A model generated the notes under the pieces. The model saw only the letters and a list, made by a program, of their open reading frames with translations. It ran no database searches and had not been told where the DNA came from. The position numbers were made by a program, and so were the translations under genes. A stretch of DNA of 64,000 bases from RHKX01 sp963823565 (lineage in GTDB: Bacteria; Actinomycetota; Thermoleophilia; Solirubrobacterales; 70-9): NCBI GenBank assembly GCA_963823565.1, contig CAWGLR010000001.1:186001-250000 (forward strand), given 5' to 3'. Positions 1 to 8,294 of the stretch are shown piece by piece. Position 1 is the first letter of the stretch. Every line of letters starts with the position of its first letter.

Positions 1-291
1 GGGAGCGAGCCGCACCTCGGTCCCGAGGAGCTCCCCGAGCCGCGCGGCGACCGGCGCCATCGAGAGCTCCGGCTCGCGGTCCTTCGGCCGCCCGAGGTGT
101 GAGCAGAGGACGATCCGCGCTCCCCTCTCCCGGAGCAGCTCGAGCGTCGGCAGCGCGGCGCGGATCCGGGTGTCGTCGCTGACCCCGCCATCCGCGAGCG
201 GGACGTTGAGGTCGGCGCGGACGAGCACCCGGCGCCCCGCCACATCGGCGTCGCGGACCGACGCCTTGCCGAATCGGCCCTTCTCGGTCAT
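1..291 (-). CDS. pgk: phosphoglycerate kinase, N-terminal part (runs off window)
   Basis: Glycolytic enzyme moving phosphate from 1,3-bisphosphoglycerate to ADP, cytoplasmic. The visible 97 codons start with ATG at 291. They contain the family's N-terminal substrate-binding signature (VRADLNVPL, then DDTRIRAALPT) and the SHLGRPK segment typical of PGK. The rest lies beyond base 1. It follows gap by 22 bp on the same strand, the usual gap-pgk order, so the two are probably one transcript. A short GC hairpin (299-312) lies in the gap between them. No defects are seen in the visible part. Confidence 0.95.
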   Translation of the reverse strand, partial: MTEKGRFGKASVRDADVAGRRVLVRADLNVPLADGGVSDDTRIRAALPTLELLRERGARIVLCSHLGRPKDREPELSMAPVAARLGELLGTEVRLAP

Positions 292-313
292 CCCGGCTCC
301 CGCCTCGGCGGGG

Positions 314-1312
314 CTAGAGCACCTTGCCGGCGAGCTCGACGACCCGGTTCGAGTACCCCCACTCGTTGTCGTACCAGGCGACGACCTTGACCATCGTGCC
401 CTGCATGACCATCGTCTGCCCGAGGTCGAAGATCGCCGAGTGCGGGTCGCTGACGATGTCGGTGGAGACGATCGGGTCATCCGTGCAGGAGAGGATCCCC
501 TTCAGCGGTCCGCCGGCGGCCGCGACCATCGCCTCGTTGACCTCGTCGGCGGTTGTCTCGCGGTTGACGACCGCGGTGAGGTCGACGACCGACCCGGTCG
601 GGACGGGAGCCCGCATCGAGAACCCGTTGAGCTTGCCGTTGAGCTCCGGCAGAACGATGCCGACGGCCTTCGCGGCCCCGGTCGTCGTCGGGATCAGGTT
701 GAGAGCCGCCGCGCGGGCCCGGTGGAGGTCCTTGTGGGGCATGTCCTGCAGGCGCTGGTCGGCCGTGTAGGCGTGGATCGTCGTCATCAGGCCGTGGTCG
801 ATCCCGATGGCCTCATGGAGGACCTTCGCGACCGGCGCCAGGCAGTTCGTCGTGCACGAGGCGTTGGAGATGATGTTGTGCGAGTCCTTGTCGTAGTCCT
901 CGAAGTTGACGCCGAGAGCGACCGTCACATCGGGATCGGTGGCCGGCGCGGAGATGATCACCTTCTTCGCGCCCGCGTCGAGGTGCTTGGCGGCGCCCTC
1001 GCGCTTGGTGAAGAACCCCGTCGACTCGATGACGACGTCGACGCCGAGGTCGCTCCAGGGCAGGTCACCCGGATCGCGCTCGGACAGGACCTTGATGTCC
1101 GTGCCGTCGACCGAGATCGAGCCCTCGCCCGCCTTCACCTCGCCGGGGAAGCGGCCGAGAATCGAGTCGTACTTGAGCAGGTGGGCCAGCGTGCCCGGGT
1201 CGGTCAGGTCGTTGACCGCCACGAACTCGAGGTCCGCACCGGCCTCGTACGCGGCCCGGAAGAGGTTCCGCCCGATCCTCCCGAATCCGTTGATTCCGAC
1301 CTTGACTGCCAC
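314..1312 (-). CDS. gap: glyceraldehyde-3-phosphate dehydrogenase (type I)
   Basis: Oxidises and phosphorylates glyceraldehyde-3-phosphate with NAD(P)+ in glycolysis. The 332 residues match the family's normal length. The N-terminal Rossmann motif GINGFGRIGR is at residues 6-15. The catalytic cysteine lies in NASCTTN (Cys153) and the partner histidine in TTIHAYT. The ATG start leaves no missing N-terminal sequence. It leads a gap-pgk operon. A TAGACT box (minus strand, 1383-1388) lies about 70 bp upstream and is a possible -10 element. The 281 bp before the divergent sigma gene hold no other gene that I can support. Confidence 0.97.
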   Translation of the reverse strand: MAVKVGINGFGRIGRNLFRAAYEAGADLEFVAVNDLTDPGTLAHLLKYDSILGRFPGEVKAGEGSISVDGTDIKVLSERDPGDLPWSDLGVDVVIESTGFFTKREGAAKHLDAGAKKVIISAPATDPDVTVALGVNFEDYDKDSHNIISNASCTTNCLAPVAKVLHEAIGIDHGLMTTIHAYTADQRLQDMPHKDLHRARAAALNLIPTTTGAAKAVGIVLPELNGKLNGFSMRAPVPTGSVVDLTAVVNRETTADEVNEAMVAAAGGPLKGILSCTDDPIVSTDIVSDPHSAIFDLGQTMVMQGTMVKVVAWYDNEWGYSNRVVELAGKVL

Positions 1313-1593
1313 TTCGCCTCCTGGTTTCAGAGTTGTCTCTCGATTGGGGTGCTCGGCGACGCCGCTTCCCGCGAGCGCCGCCAGTCTAAGCCTATGGGTA
1401 CGCCTGTTCTATCCGTCGCCGCGGGCCGTTTTGACCGTGCCAACCACGTAGCCGAGGGGCGTACGCGGCGTGGCCCCAAGTCTCCAGACGGTCCGGACAC
1501 TCGAGGAACCGCGAGAGGAGCACCGCGGCGCCTGCCGCTCAGGAGCCAGCGCGGAAAGCCCGTCACAGTTCGAGGACTGAGGCAACTGAAGAG

Positions 1594-2196
1594 ATGATGG
1601 ACCACGACGACCAGATGCTGGCCAGAAGCCTGAGGCGATCCAAATCAGACCCGCTTGCCTTCAGTGATTTCTACAGACGCACCGCCGACGGCCTCCTCAG
1701 GGACTTGACGCGTCGGGTCTTCCTCCCGGAGGTGGCCCTCGACTTGATGGCGGAAACCATGGCGCAAGCGTTCATCGGTCGGCGTAAGTTCAAGGGATCA
1801 ACCGATGCCGAGGCGCGCGGCTGGCTACATGCCATCGGAGGTCATCAAGTCGCGCTCTACTACCGTCGCCAACGGGTCGAGACGAAGGCCCTCCAACGAC
1901 TCGGCCTTGAACGTCCTGAACCACCAGACGAAGCAGAATCGCTTCGCATTCAACGCGAGGCCCTGTCAGAGCTCCAGGCGGCTCTAAAGTCAGCGTTGGA
2001 AGGCTTACCCCCGGAGCAGCAAGACATCATCGAGCTCCGACTGCTCCGCAACGAGCGATACGACGACATCGCCGTGCGCCTCGGTATCAGCGAGACCGCT
2101 GCCCGGGCCAGGGTATCTCGTGCGCTCAAGGCGCTTCGAAACGCAATTCGTGACACGTCAACCCTAAAGGGGACGACTCATGCAACATCCCAGTGA
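1594..2196 (+). CDS. sigma-70 family (ECF-like) RNA polymerase sigma factor
   Basis: Directs RNA polymerase to a specific promoter set. The 200 residues carry a region-2-like N-terminal half (DPLAFSDFYRRTADGLLRDL, then LMAETMAQAF) and a clear region 4 (LPPEQQDIIELRLL, then the helix-turn-helix YDDIAVRLGISETAARARVS). The start is one of two adjacent ATGs (1594 or 1597). It overlaps the next gene by 17 bp, so the two are co-translated. Codon use is unlike the flanks: AGA, AGG, AAA, TCA and CTT are common. This supports recent acquisition. Its regulon is unknown. Confidence 0.85.
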   Translation: MMDHDDQMLARSLRRSKSDPLAFSDFYRRTADGLLRDLTRRVFLPEVALDLMAETMAQAFIGRRKFKGSTDAEARGWLHAIGGHQVALYYRRQRVETKALQRLGLERPEPPDEAESLRIQREALSELQAALKSALEGLPPEQQDIIELRLLRNERYDDIAVRLGISETAARARVSRALKALRNAIRDTSTLKGTTHATSQ

Positions 2197-2590
2197 CTCC
2201 AGCACGTCATTCAGGTCGGTGGACGCATTCGGTAAACAGCTCGACACTGTGTTGCGCCAGGATCAGGCGTCACCGTCGCGGGTGAGCATGAAGCTGATCG
2301 CCGGCGTCGCAGGTGTCGCAGCGATGGTTGCCGGAGGTGGGCTCGCCACGGCGGAGCTGCTCGGCAGCGATTCACCTCAGCCCCTGGTGTCCGAGGGCAG
2401 TCTCACGGGCGAGCTGGTGTTGACAACCTCCAAGTACGGTGGTGACTGCGAGGATGGCCAACTCGTAGTTGACCTAGTTGAGAACCATGTTGCGACCCGC
2501 TGCAACGACGGGTCTTCACCAAACCTCACCCAGGATGAGCAGACTTCGGTTGAGGCGATGATGCGGAAGTGGCTGGCGTCTGCCGGCTGA
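2180..2590 (+). CDS. small single-pass membrane protein, possible anti-sigma partner
   Basis: I recognise no family. The 136 residues have a cytoplasmic N-terminus of about 37 residues, one membrane helix (about residues 38-57, IAGVAGVAAMVAGGGLATAE) and an exported domain with two cysteines (DCEDGQ and ATRCNDG). The ATG at 2180 has a good ribosome site (AAAGGGG 5' of it) lying inside the sigma gene, and the genes overlap by 17 bp. Overlap, topology and position are what one expects of an anti-sigma factor, but no zinc-finger or known anti-sigma motif is visible, so this is inference. It shares the lower-GC codon use of the sigma gene. Confidence 0.7.
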   Translation: MQHPSDSSTSFRSVDAFGKQLDTVLRQDQASPSRVSMKLIAGVAGVAAMVAGGGLATAELLGSDSPQPLVSEGSLTGELVLTTSKYGGDCEDGQLVVDLVENHVATRCNDGSSPNLTQDEQTSVEAMMRKWLASAG

Positions 2591-2649
2591 GTCCCTCGAA
2601 CCCTGGACAGGCAGGCGGACAGAGGGGCTGGCCGCCTGCCACCCAGGAG

Positions 2650-2910
2650 CTAGTTGCAGCTACTGCCGGTTCCGAAGACACGGAAGTACGACGGTGGTGG
2701 CGACACCACGAAGTTCGCGATGTTGTCACCGGGGTCCATACAACCGACATTGGCACCGGACGAACGGTAGACGCGTACCGCTCGGTTGTTGTAGCGGTTC
2801 TTCGCCGAGCGGTTGTAGTCAAACGGAAGCAATGTAGCTTCCCCCGCGCACTCGAGGCCGCAACGATAGTACGTGTTCCCGTCCCACTGCGCGAACTTGT
2901 AGAAGCACAC
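2650..2910 (-). CDS. peptidase-inhibitor I36-like small secreted protein, 5' end unclear
   Basis: From GTG 2910 the product is 86 residues and cysteine-rich. CPDQYVC (just upstream), the YNNRAVRVYRSSG segment and the MDPGDNI tail resemble the I36 (Streptomyces metalloproteinase inhibitor, crystallin-like) family. That resemblance is from pattern memory, not a search. The GTG cuts into the domain. The same frame stays open back to about 3078 without any ATG, GTG or TTG. A strong AGGAGG ribosome site (minus, 2979-2984) sits upstream with no canonical start after it. So the gene is truncated, or uses an unusual start, or has lost its signal peptide. Its GC is lower than the neighbours. Confidence 0.55.
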   Translation of the reverse strand: MCFYKFAQWDGNTYYRCGLECAGEATLLPFDYNRSAKNRYNNRAVRVYRSSGANVGCMDPGDNIANFVVSPPPSYFRVFGTGSSCN

Positions 2911-3037
2911 GTACTGATCAGGACACGGAATGTCCGAGGCGGCTGCGAGGCCGGCGGGAACCGTTACAACTTCCCCAGCCTCCTGAGGTGAGGACGCGCC
3001 TGGATCGCTCCCAGACGAATCCGTACCAGCTCCAGCA

Positions 3038-3808
3038 TCAACCGTGCCGCGGTGACCAGCGGAAGAACTTGAGCGTGATCAGCACGCCGGCGACGCCCCA
3101 CAGCGCGACGACCGCCAGGTGGCCCCACTCGAAGCCGGCGCCGACGGTCTCGGGGTCGAAGCCGGTGAGGAAGGCTTGGAAGAAATGGCGGATCGGGAAG
3201 ATCGCGGCGACGTGGAGGACGCTCTCGGGGATCTCCGACTCGGGGACGAACGGGCCGGAGAGGAAGTACAGGGGCAGGACGGTCACGTTGGTGATCGGCG
3301 GGGCCGCCTCCTCGCTGGGGATCGCGCAGCTCAACGCCAGACCGAGCGCGGAGAAGGCGAACGTGCCGACGAGCAGGGTGACGACCAGCGCCGGGATGGT
3401 CTCGGCCGGGATCTCGACGCTGTAGAGGAAGTGGCCGAGCGCGGTGACGATCACGACCATCAGGATCGAGATCACGAACGCGTTGCCGATGCGACCGCCG
3501 ATATAGGCCCAGAGGGGGAGCGGGGTGCCGCGGAGGCGCTTGAGGCGGCCGCTCTCGCGCATCTCGACGATCCGCATCGCGACGTTGACGAGGGTCGCCG
3601 AGACGACCGCGACGGTGATGATCCCCGGGACGTAGTAGGTCGAGGCCTTGATCCCGAGCTCGTCGATCGTCGCGTTCCCGAACAGCGACGAGAGCAGGAT
3701 CAGGAAGATCACCGGGAACATGACCGTGAAGAACACGGCCGGCGGGCTGCGCCAGAAGACCTTCTGCTCGTAGCGGAACTGGTGCAGGACGAGGGCGGGC
3801 GCGCTCAT
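3038..3808 (-). CDS. ABC-2 type transporter permease
   Basis: Membrane half of an ABC exporter, 256 residues with about six hydrophobic segments (residues 25-45, 58-75, 108-130, 136-165, 172-187, 230-248). The ATG at 3808 overlaps the TGA of the ATPase gene (ATGA, 3805-3808), so translation is coupled. Longer upstream reading frames are arginine-rich shadows of the ATPase gene. Permeases paired with this kind of ATPase export drugs, lipids or polymers. The sequence does not reveal the substrate. Confidence 0.9.
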   Translation of the reverse strand: MSAPALVLHQFRYEQKVFWRSPPAVFFTVMFPVIFLILLSSLFGNATIDELGIKASTYYVPGIITVAVVSATLVNVAMRIVEMRESGRLKRLRGTPLPLWAYIGGRIGNAFVISILMVVIVTALGHFLYSVEIPAETIPALVVTLLVGTFAFSALGLALSCAIPSEEAAPPITNVTVLPLYFLSGPFVPESEIPESVLHVAAIFPIRHFFQAFLTGFDPETVGAGFEWGHLAVVALWGVAGVLITLKFFRWSPRHG

Positions 3809-4722
3809 TCCGCCTCCTCCGAGCCGGTCAGCTCGAGGTAGACGTCCTCGAGGCTCGGGCGGCTCACCTCGAGCCCATCGAGGCTGACGCCGTTGGCGAT
3901 CGCCCAGCCCGTGAGCTCGTTGAGCGCGCGGGTCGGCTCGCGCGTCGCGAGCACGGTGCGGCCGTTCTCCCGCGTCCACTCGCCGTCGACGCGCTCGCGG
4001 AGCTGCGCGGCGGCGCCGTTGGCCGGGGTCTCGAAGGAGACCCGCGTGGCGGCCTCGGAGCGCCCGCCGAGGTCGTCGGGCGTGCCGCTGGCGATGATCC
4101 GGCCGTCGGCGATGACGGCGACGTGGTCGGCGAGCGCCTGCGCCTCGTCCATGTAGTGCGTGGTCAGCATCACGGTCTTGCCGAGGTCGCGCAGGCCGGC
4201 GATCACCTGCCAGGTCCCTCGTCGCGCGGAGGGGTCGAAGCCGGTGGTCGGCTCGTCGAGGAAGAGCAGCTCGGGGTCGCCGACGAGGGCGACGCCGACG
4301 TCGAGCCGCCGCTGCTGGCCGCCGGAGAGGCGCCCGGCCCGCTCGTCGGCCTTCTCGGTCAGCCCGACGAGCCGGATCGTCTCCTCGACCGAACGCGGCT
4401 CCGCGTAGTAGCCGGCGTACATCTCGAGCGTCTCGCGGACCGTGAGCAGCGCCTCCATCCGGCACTCCTGGAGGACGAACCCAACCCGCCCGCGCCAGTC
4501 GCGGCCCGCCTTCGCCGGGTCGATCCCGAGCACGGTGACGTCGCCCGCGTCGCGCGGCAGATATCCCTCGAGCACCGAGACGGTGGTCGTCTTCCCCGCC
4601 CCGTTGGGGCCGAGGAACGCGAAGACCTCGCCGCGCTCGACCTCGAGGTCGACCCCGCGGATCGCCTCGACTTCCCCATAGGACTTGCGGAGCCCGCTGA
4701 CGCTGATGACCGGATCCGCCAC
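3805..4722 (-). CDS. ABC transporter ATP-binding protein (ABC-2 exporter type)
   Basis: Powers the adjacent permease. The 305 residues from GTG 4722 hold Walker A (GPNGAGKTT, residues 38-46), signature LSGGQQRR (132-139) and Walker B LLFLDEPT (152-159) followed by the H-loop THYMDEA. The C-terminal third is the accessory region of DrrA/CcmA-type exporters. I chose the GTG because an in-frame start further upstream would add 45 arginine-rich residues overlapping uvrC. The GTG lies 7 bp after the uvrC stop, so uvrC, ATPase and permease may share a transcript. Confidence 0.92.
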   Translation of the reverse strand: MADPVISVSGLRKSYGEVEAIRGVDLEVERGEVFAFLGPNGAGKTTTVSVLEGYLPRDAGDVTVLGIDPAKAGRDWRGRVGFVLQECRMEALLTVRETLEMYAGYYAEPRSVEETIRLVGLTEKADERAGRLSGGQQRRLDVGVALVGDPELLFLDEPTTGFDPSARRGTWQVIAGLRDLGKTVMLTTHYMDEAQALADHVAVIADGRIIASGTPDDLGGRSEAATRVSFETPANGAAAQLRERVDGEWTRENGRTVLATREPTRALNELTGWAIANGVSLDGLEVSRPSLEDVYLELTGSEEAE

Positions 4723-4729
4723 GCGGCGA

Positions 4730-6658
4730 TTATGAACCGGCCGCCGTCTCAGCCTCGGCCACCGGGCTGGCACCGGTCCGATGAAGCTGGCGGTGGATGT
4801 CACGCGCGAGCTTGCCGGGGATCCCGGGGACGGCCTCGAGTTCCTCGCGGGAGGCATCGAGGAAGCGCTCGGGCGAGCCGAAGTGGCTGAGCAGCGCCTT
4901 CTTGCGAACCGGGCCGACGCCGCGGAGACCGTCGAGGACCGAGGTCGTCATCGACTTCGAGCGGCGGCGGCGGTGCAGGTCGAGGGCGAAGCGGTGAGCC
5001 TCGTCGCGGACGCGCTGGAGCAGCCGGTTGGCCTCCGAGTCGCGCGGGATCGGCAGCGGCTCGGAGCGGCCGGGGACGAAGACCTCCTCCTGGCGCTTGG
5101 CGAGCGAGACGACGGTCGTCCCGCGCTCGATCAGCGGCTGAAGCGCCTTGACGCCTGCCGAGAGCTGGCCCTTGCCGCCGTCGATCATGATCAGGCCGGG
5201 GAGACTGGCGAAGCTGTTGTCGAGCTCGGCGTCGTGTGGGGAGCGCTCGCTCTCTTCGACGTAGCGGTTGAGGCGCCGGCGCAGGACCTCGTCCATCGAG
5301 GCGAAGTCGTCGGAGCCCTTGCTCCCGTCCTGGGTGCGGCCGCGGATGTTGAACCGGCGGTAGTCGGACTTCTTCGGCGCGCCGCCCTCGAAGACGACCA
5401 TCGAGGCGACGGTGTGCTCGGGCCCGAGGTTCGAGATGTCGTAGCCCTCGATCCGGATCGGCACCTCCTCGAGGTTGAGCGCCTCGGCGAGCTCGTCGAG
5501 CGCCTGGGTGCGCTGGCGGCGGCGGCGCTCGCGGCGCAGGCCCTCCTGGGCGAGGGCGAGGCGGGCGTTGCGCTCGGCCAGCTCGCGGAGCCGGCGCTTG
5601 TCGCCGCGCTCGGCGGCGCGGACCTCGACGATCGAGCCGCGGCGCTCGCTCAGCGCCTCGGCGAGGAGGCCGGTGCTGCCGGCCAGCTCGGGGCCGACGA
5701 CGACCAGCGGCGGCACCGCCGGTGAGGCCTCGTAGTACTGGGCGACGAACTGCTCGGCGACCTCGTCGATGTCGCGCTCGCCCTGGTTATCGAGGTAGAA
5801 GCCCTGGCGCTCGGCGAGGACGCCGTCGCGGACCTGGAAGACCTGCGCGTTGGCGTCAGCGCCCTCGACCGCGACGCCGATCAGGTCGGCGGTCCCGACC
5901 TGCTCGCCCGCGACCCGCTGGCGCTCCATCAGCGAGGAGACGGCCGCCAGGCGATCGCGGAACAGTGCCGCGCGCTCGAACTCCTGGGCCTCGGCGGCCT
6001 CGTCCATCTTCTCCCGCAGGTCGCGCTCGACGTCGCGGTAGCGGCCGGAGAGGAAGCGGCGGATCGCGTCGATATTGCGTCGGTACTCGTCGGCGTCGAT
6101 GTAGCCGACGCAGGGCGCCCCGCAGCGCTTGATGTAGTAGTCGAGGCAGGGGACGCCGGAGCGCCGGCCGGGCTCGGGGCCGCCGCAGGTCCGGTACTGG
6201 AAGAGCTTGCCGAGCAGCTCGAGCGTCTCGCGGACGCGGCGGGCGTTGGCGTAGGGGCCGAAGTAGGCGCGGCTCGGGCGGTGGCGCTCGCGTGTGAAGT
6301 AGACGCGCGGGAACTCCTCGTCGAGGCTGATCCCGATGTAGGGGTAGGACTTGTCGTCGCGGAGCTTGACGTTGAGGACGGGCCGGTGGCGCTTGATGAA
6401 CTGCTGCTCGGCGAGGAGCGCCTCCGCCTCCGTCTCGGTGACGAGGAAGTCGATCGACTCGATCTCGTCCGCGAGCTGACCGAGCGTCGAGCGGCTCGAG
6501 AAGTGGCTGGCGACGCGCTTGCGGATCGACTTCGACTTGCCGACGTAGATCACGCGGTCCTTGGGGTCCTTGAAGATGTAGACGCCCGGCGAGTCGGGGA
6601 GCTGCTTGCGCTGCTCGGCGATGCTCTCGCGGCGCCGCTCTCGGTCTTGGCCTGCCAC
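4730..6658 (-). CDS. uvrC: excinuclease ABC subunit C
   Basis: Makes both incisions in nucleotide excision repair with UvrA/UvrB. The order is GIY-YIG nuclease (GVYIF then VIYVGKSKSIRKRV), a UVR coiled segment that contacts UvrB (near EKMDEAAEAQEFERAALFRD), the RNase H-like C-terminal nuclease (EGYDISNLGPEHTVASMVVF and MIDGGKGQL), and a terminal helix-hairpin-helix (GLRGVGPVRKKALLSHFG). I prefer GTG 6658 over the upstream ATG 6691. A TACAGT box lies 7 nt before the GTG and the extra 11 residues look like promoter DNA. With that start it has 642 residues, a normal length. Confidence 0.95.
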   Translation of the reverse strand: MAGQDRERRRESIAEQRKQLPDSPGVYIFKDPKDRVIYVGKSKSIRKRVASHFSSRSTLGQLADEIESIDFLVTETEAEALLAEQQFIKRHRPVLNVKLRDDKSYPYIGISLDEEFPRVYFTRERHRPSRAYFGPYANARRVRETLELLGKLFQYRTCGGPEPGRRSGVPCLDYYIKRCGAPCVGYIDADEYRRNIDAIRRFLSGRYRDVERDLREKMDEAAEAQEFERAALFRDRLAAVSSLMERQRVAGEQVGTADLIGVAVEGADANAQVFQVRDGVLAERQGFYLDNQGERDIDEVAEQFVAQYYEASPAVPPLVVVGPELAGSTGLLAEALSERRGSIVEVRAAERGDKRRLRELAERNARLALAQEGLRRERRRRQRTQALDELAEALNLEEVPIRIEGYDISNLGPEHTVASMVVFEGGAPKKSDYRRFNIRGRTQDGSKGSDDFASMDEVLRRRLNRYVEESERSPHDAELDNSFASLPGLIMIDGGKGQLSAGVKALQPLIERGTTVVSLAKRQEEVFVPGRSEPLPIPRDSEANRLLQRVRDEAHRFALDLHRRRRSKSMTTSVLDGLRGVGPVRKKALLSHFGSPERFLDASREELEAVPGIPGKLARDIHRQLHRTGASPVAEAETAAGS

Positions 6659-6665
6659 GCGCTCA

Positions 6666-6671
6666 ACTGTA
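6666..6671 (-). promoter_or_regulatory. candidate -10 box of uvrC (leaderless)
   Basis: TACAGT on the minus strand, 7 nt before GTG 6658. It fits the TANNNT-N6-8-start arrangement seen at many genes of this window. Confidence 0.45.
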
Positions 6672-6729
6672 GATAGGCGCCCCAGCGGCATAGACTCGCC
6701 GCCGCCCAGCGACGAGAGGAAGGCACCGA

Positions 6730-7566
6730 GTGAGCGACGAGCAGATCCCGCGGGTGGGACAGCAGCCCGAACTGGAGACCATGCGGCTGGAGGTCGACGG
6801 CGACGTCGGCACCCTGACCCTGGACCGCCCCGACGAGCTCAACGCGATGAGCCCGACGATGATCGGCGAGCTGGCGATCGTCTCCGCCCACCTCGCAGAC
6901 CGGACGCCGATCCGGGCGCTCGTCATCACCGGCAGCGGCCGCGCGTTCTCCGCCGGCGGCGACGTCACCTGGTTCCGCCGGGGGCTCGAGGACCCCGAGG
7001 CCGACCTCGTCGCCTCGGTGCGCCGCGGCGCCGACGTCCTCCATCAGGCGATCGTCGACTTCAAGCGCATCCCCTATCCGGTGATCGCCGCCGTCAACGG
7101 GCCCGCCGCCGGCGCCGGCTTCTCGCTGGCGCTGATGTGCGACATCCGCGTCGCCTCCGAGGCGGCGTTCTTCGCCTGCGCCTACGGGCGGATCGGCGCC
7201 TCGCCCGACGGCGGCATGACCTACTTCCTGCCGCGGGTGATCGGCCCGTCGAAGGCCGCGGAGCTGATGCTCGAGGACCCGAACCTGACGGCGACCGACG
7301 CGCTCGAGCGCGGGCTCGTCTCCAGCGTCGTCCCCGCCGACGAGCTGCTCGCCGTCGCCACCGAGAAGGCGCTCGAGCTGGCCGCGAAGTCGCCGCACTA
7401 CGTGCGGATGGTCAAGAAGCTGATCTGGGAGAGCCTCGACAACTCGCTCGCCGACCACCTCCAGTTCGAGCGCCACGGCATCGCCGACAGCATGGGGACC
7501 GAGGACCTGCGAAACGGCGTCACGAAGTTCTTCGCCGGCGAGCAGCCGGTCTTCGAGGGGAACTAG
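6730..7566 (+). CDS. enoyl-CoA hydratase/isomerase (crotonase) family protein
   Basis: Crotonase-fold enzyme acting on acyl-CoA thioesters, 278 residues. Both oxyanion-hole segments are present (FSAGGD and GPAAGAGFSLALMCD). The two catalytic glutamates of true enoyl-CoA hydratase are absent: the first position reads GAGFS and the second lies in GASPDGG, with an Asp as in PaaG/isomerase-like members. An isomerase or other crotonase activity is therefore more likely than simple hydration. GTG start with a good ribosome site (GAGAGGAAGG). It is divergent from uvrC. A 26-bp perfect palindrome follows as a likely terminator. Confidence 0.88.
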   Translation: MSDEQIPRVGQQPELETMRLEVDGDVGTLTLDRPDELNAMSPTMIGELAIVSAHLADRTPIRALVITGSGRAFSAGGDVTWFRRGLEDPEADLVASVRRGADVLHQAIVDFKRIPYPVIAAVNGPAAGAGFSLALMCDIRVASEAAFFACAYGRIGASPDGGMTYFLPRVIGPSKAAELMLEDPNLTATDALERGLVSSVVPADELLAVATEKALELAAKSPHYVRMVKKLIWESLDNSLADHLQFERHGIADSMGTEDLRNGVTKFFAGEQPVFEGN

Positions 7567-7636
7567 GCGCCGGCGCCGGCTCTTGCGCCTGGTTGGCGAT
7601 TCTCGACGACTGGATCGCGTTTCGTGCCAACTACCG

Positions 7637-7662
7637 GTCCTGGCCGCCCGGGCGGCCAGGAC
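7637..7662 (+). terminator. perfect 26-bp palindrome after the crotonase gene
   Basis: Arms 7637-7649 and 7650-7662 are perfectly complementary (GTCCTGGCCGCCC and its reverse complement). It is a strong hairpin without a T-tract, 70 bp after the stop. A terminator or transcript-end stabiliser is likely. Confidence 0.5.
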
Positions 7663-7716
7663 ACCAGCGCGGTAACGTCGGTGGAGCACCTAGTCTTCGA
7701 CCGCTCTGGAGATCCG

Positions 7717-8143
7717 ATGACCAAGCGCCTCCTCGTCTCATTCGCCGCCCTGATGTTCGCCGCGCTTCGCGCTCTCCGCCTGCGGCGGGGACGACGGCGG
7801 CGACACCTCCGCCACCTCCGAGACGGCCGCGACGACCGAGACGTCCAGCTCGGGAGGCGGCTCCACCATCTCGATCTCCGCCGATCCCAGCGGGGCCCTC
7901 GCCTATGAGGAGACCGAGGTCAGCGCCGAGGCCGGCAACGACACGCTCGAGTTCACCAACGACTCCTCCACCCCCCACGACGTCGTCGTCGAGGGTGACG
8001 ACGGCGAGGTCGGTCGCACCGACGTCATCCAGGGCGACCAGACGACCACCGACGTCGAGCTCCAGCCCGGCAGCTACACCTTCTTCTGCTCGGTCCCCGG
8101 CCACCGCGAGGCCGGCATGGAGGGCACGATCACCGTCAAGTAG
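7717..8143 (+). pseudogene. cupredoxin-domain lipoprotein with a +1 frameshift
   Basis: Reading from ATG 7717 gives a basic, hydrophobic signal. The frame breaks at the TT of 7766-7767. Removing one T restores a lipobox (LALSACG) followed by an Asp/Thr/Ser-rich linker and a blue-copper domain. The type-1 copper ligands look complete: His in TPHDVVV, then Cys, His and Met in CSVPGHREAGM near the C-terminus. The span is 427 nt, which is 142 codons plus one base. The intact product would be a plastocyanin-like lipoprotein of about 141 residues for electron transfer on the outer face of the membrane. Either a real mutation or a sequence error; the clean reading frame elsewhere favours error. Confidence 0.8.
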
Positions 8144-8160
8144 GGGCGGCCCGCGTCACC

Positions 8161-8195
8161 GCGCGGTTGAGCCGTTCATACCGGCTTAACCGCGC
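8161..8195 (+). terminator. hairpin after the cupredoxin gene
   Basis: GCGCGGTTGAGCCG (8161-8174) pairs with CGGCTTAACCGCGC (8182-8195) with one mismatch. It starts 17 bp after the stop at 8143. No T-tract. Confidence 0.55.
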
Positions 8196-8294
8196 ACTCA
8201 GGGAGGTTCCGGCCGCACCTCGCCGCGACCAGCCGGTTACCGCGCCGTTCGTCGATGGGCGCACCCTATTGCCGGCCCGACCGGTCTCGGCCGC

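Noticed and set aside
170..1597. 475-residue frame on the plus strand across gap
   Set aside because: Antisense shadow; Arg/Val/Asp-rich composition, and the gap gene on the other strand has every family motif.
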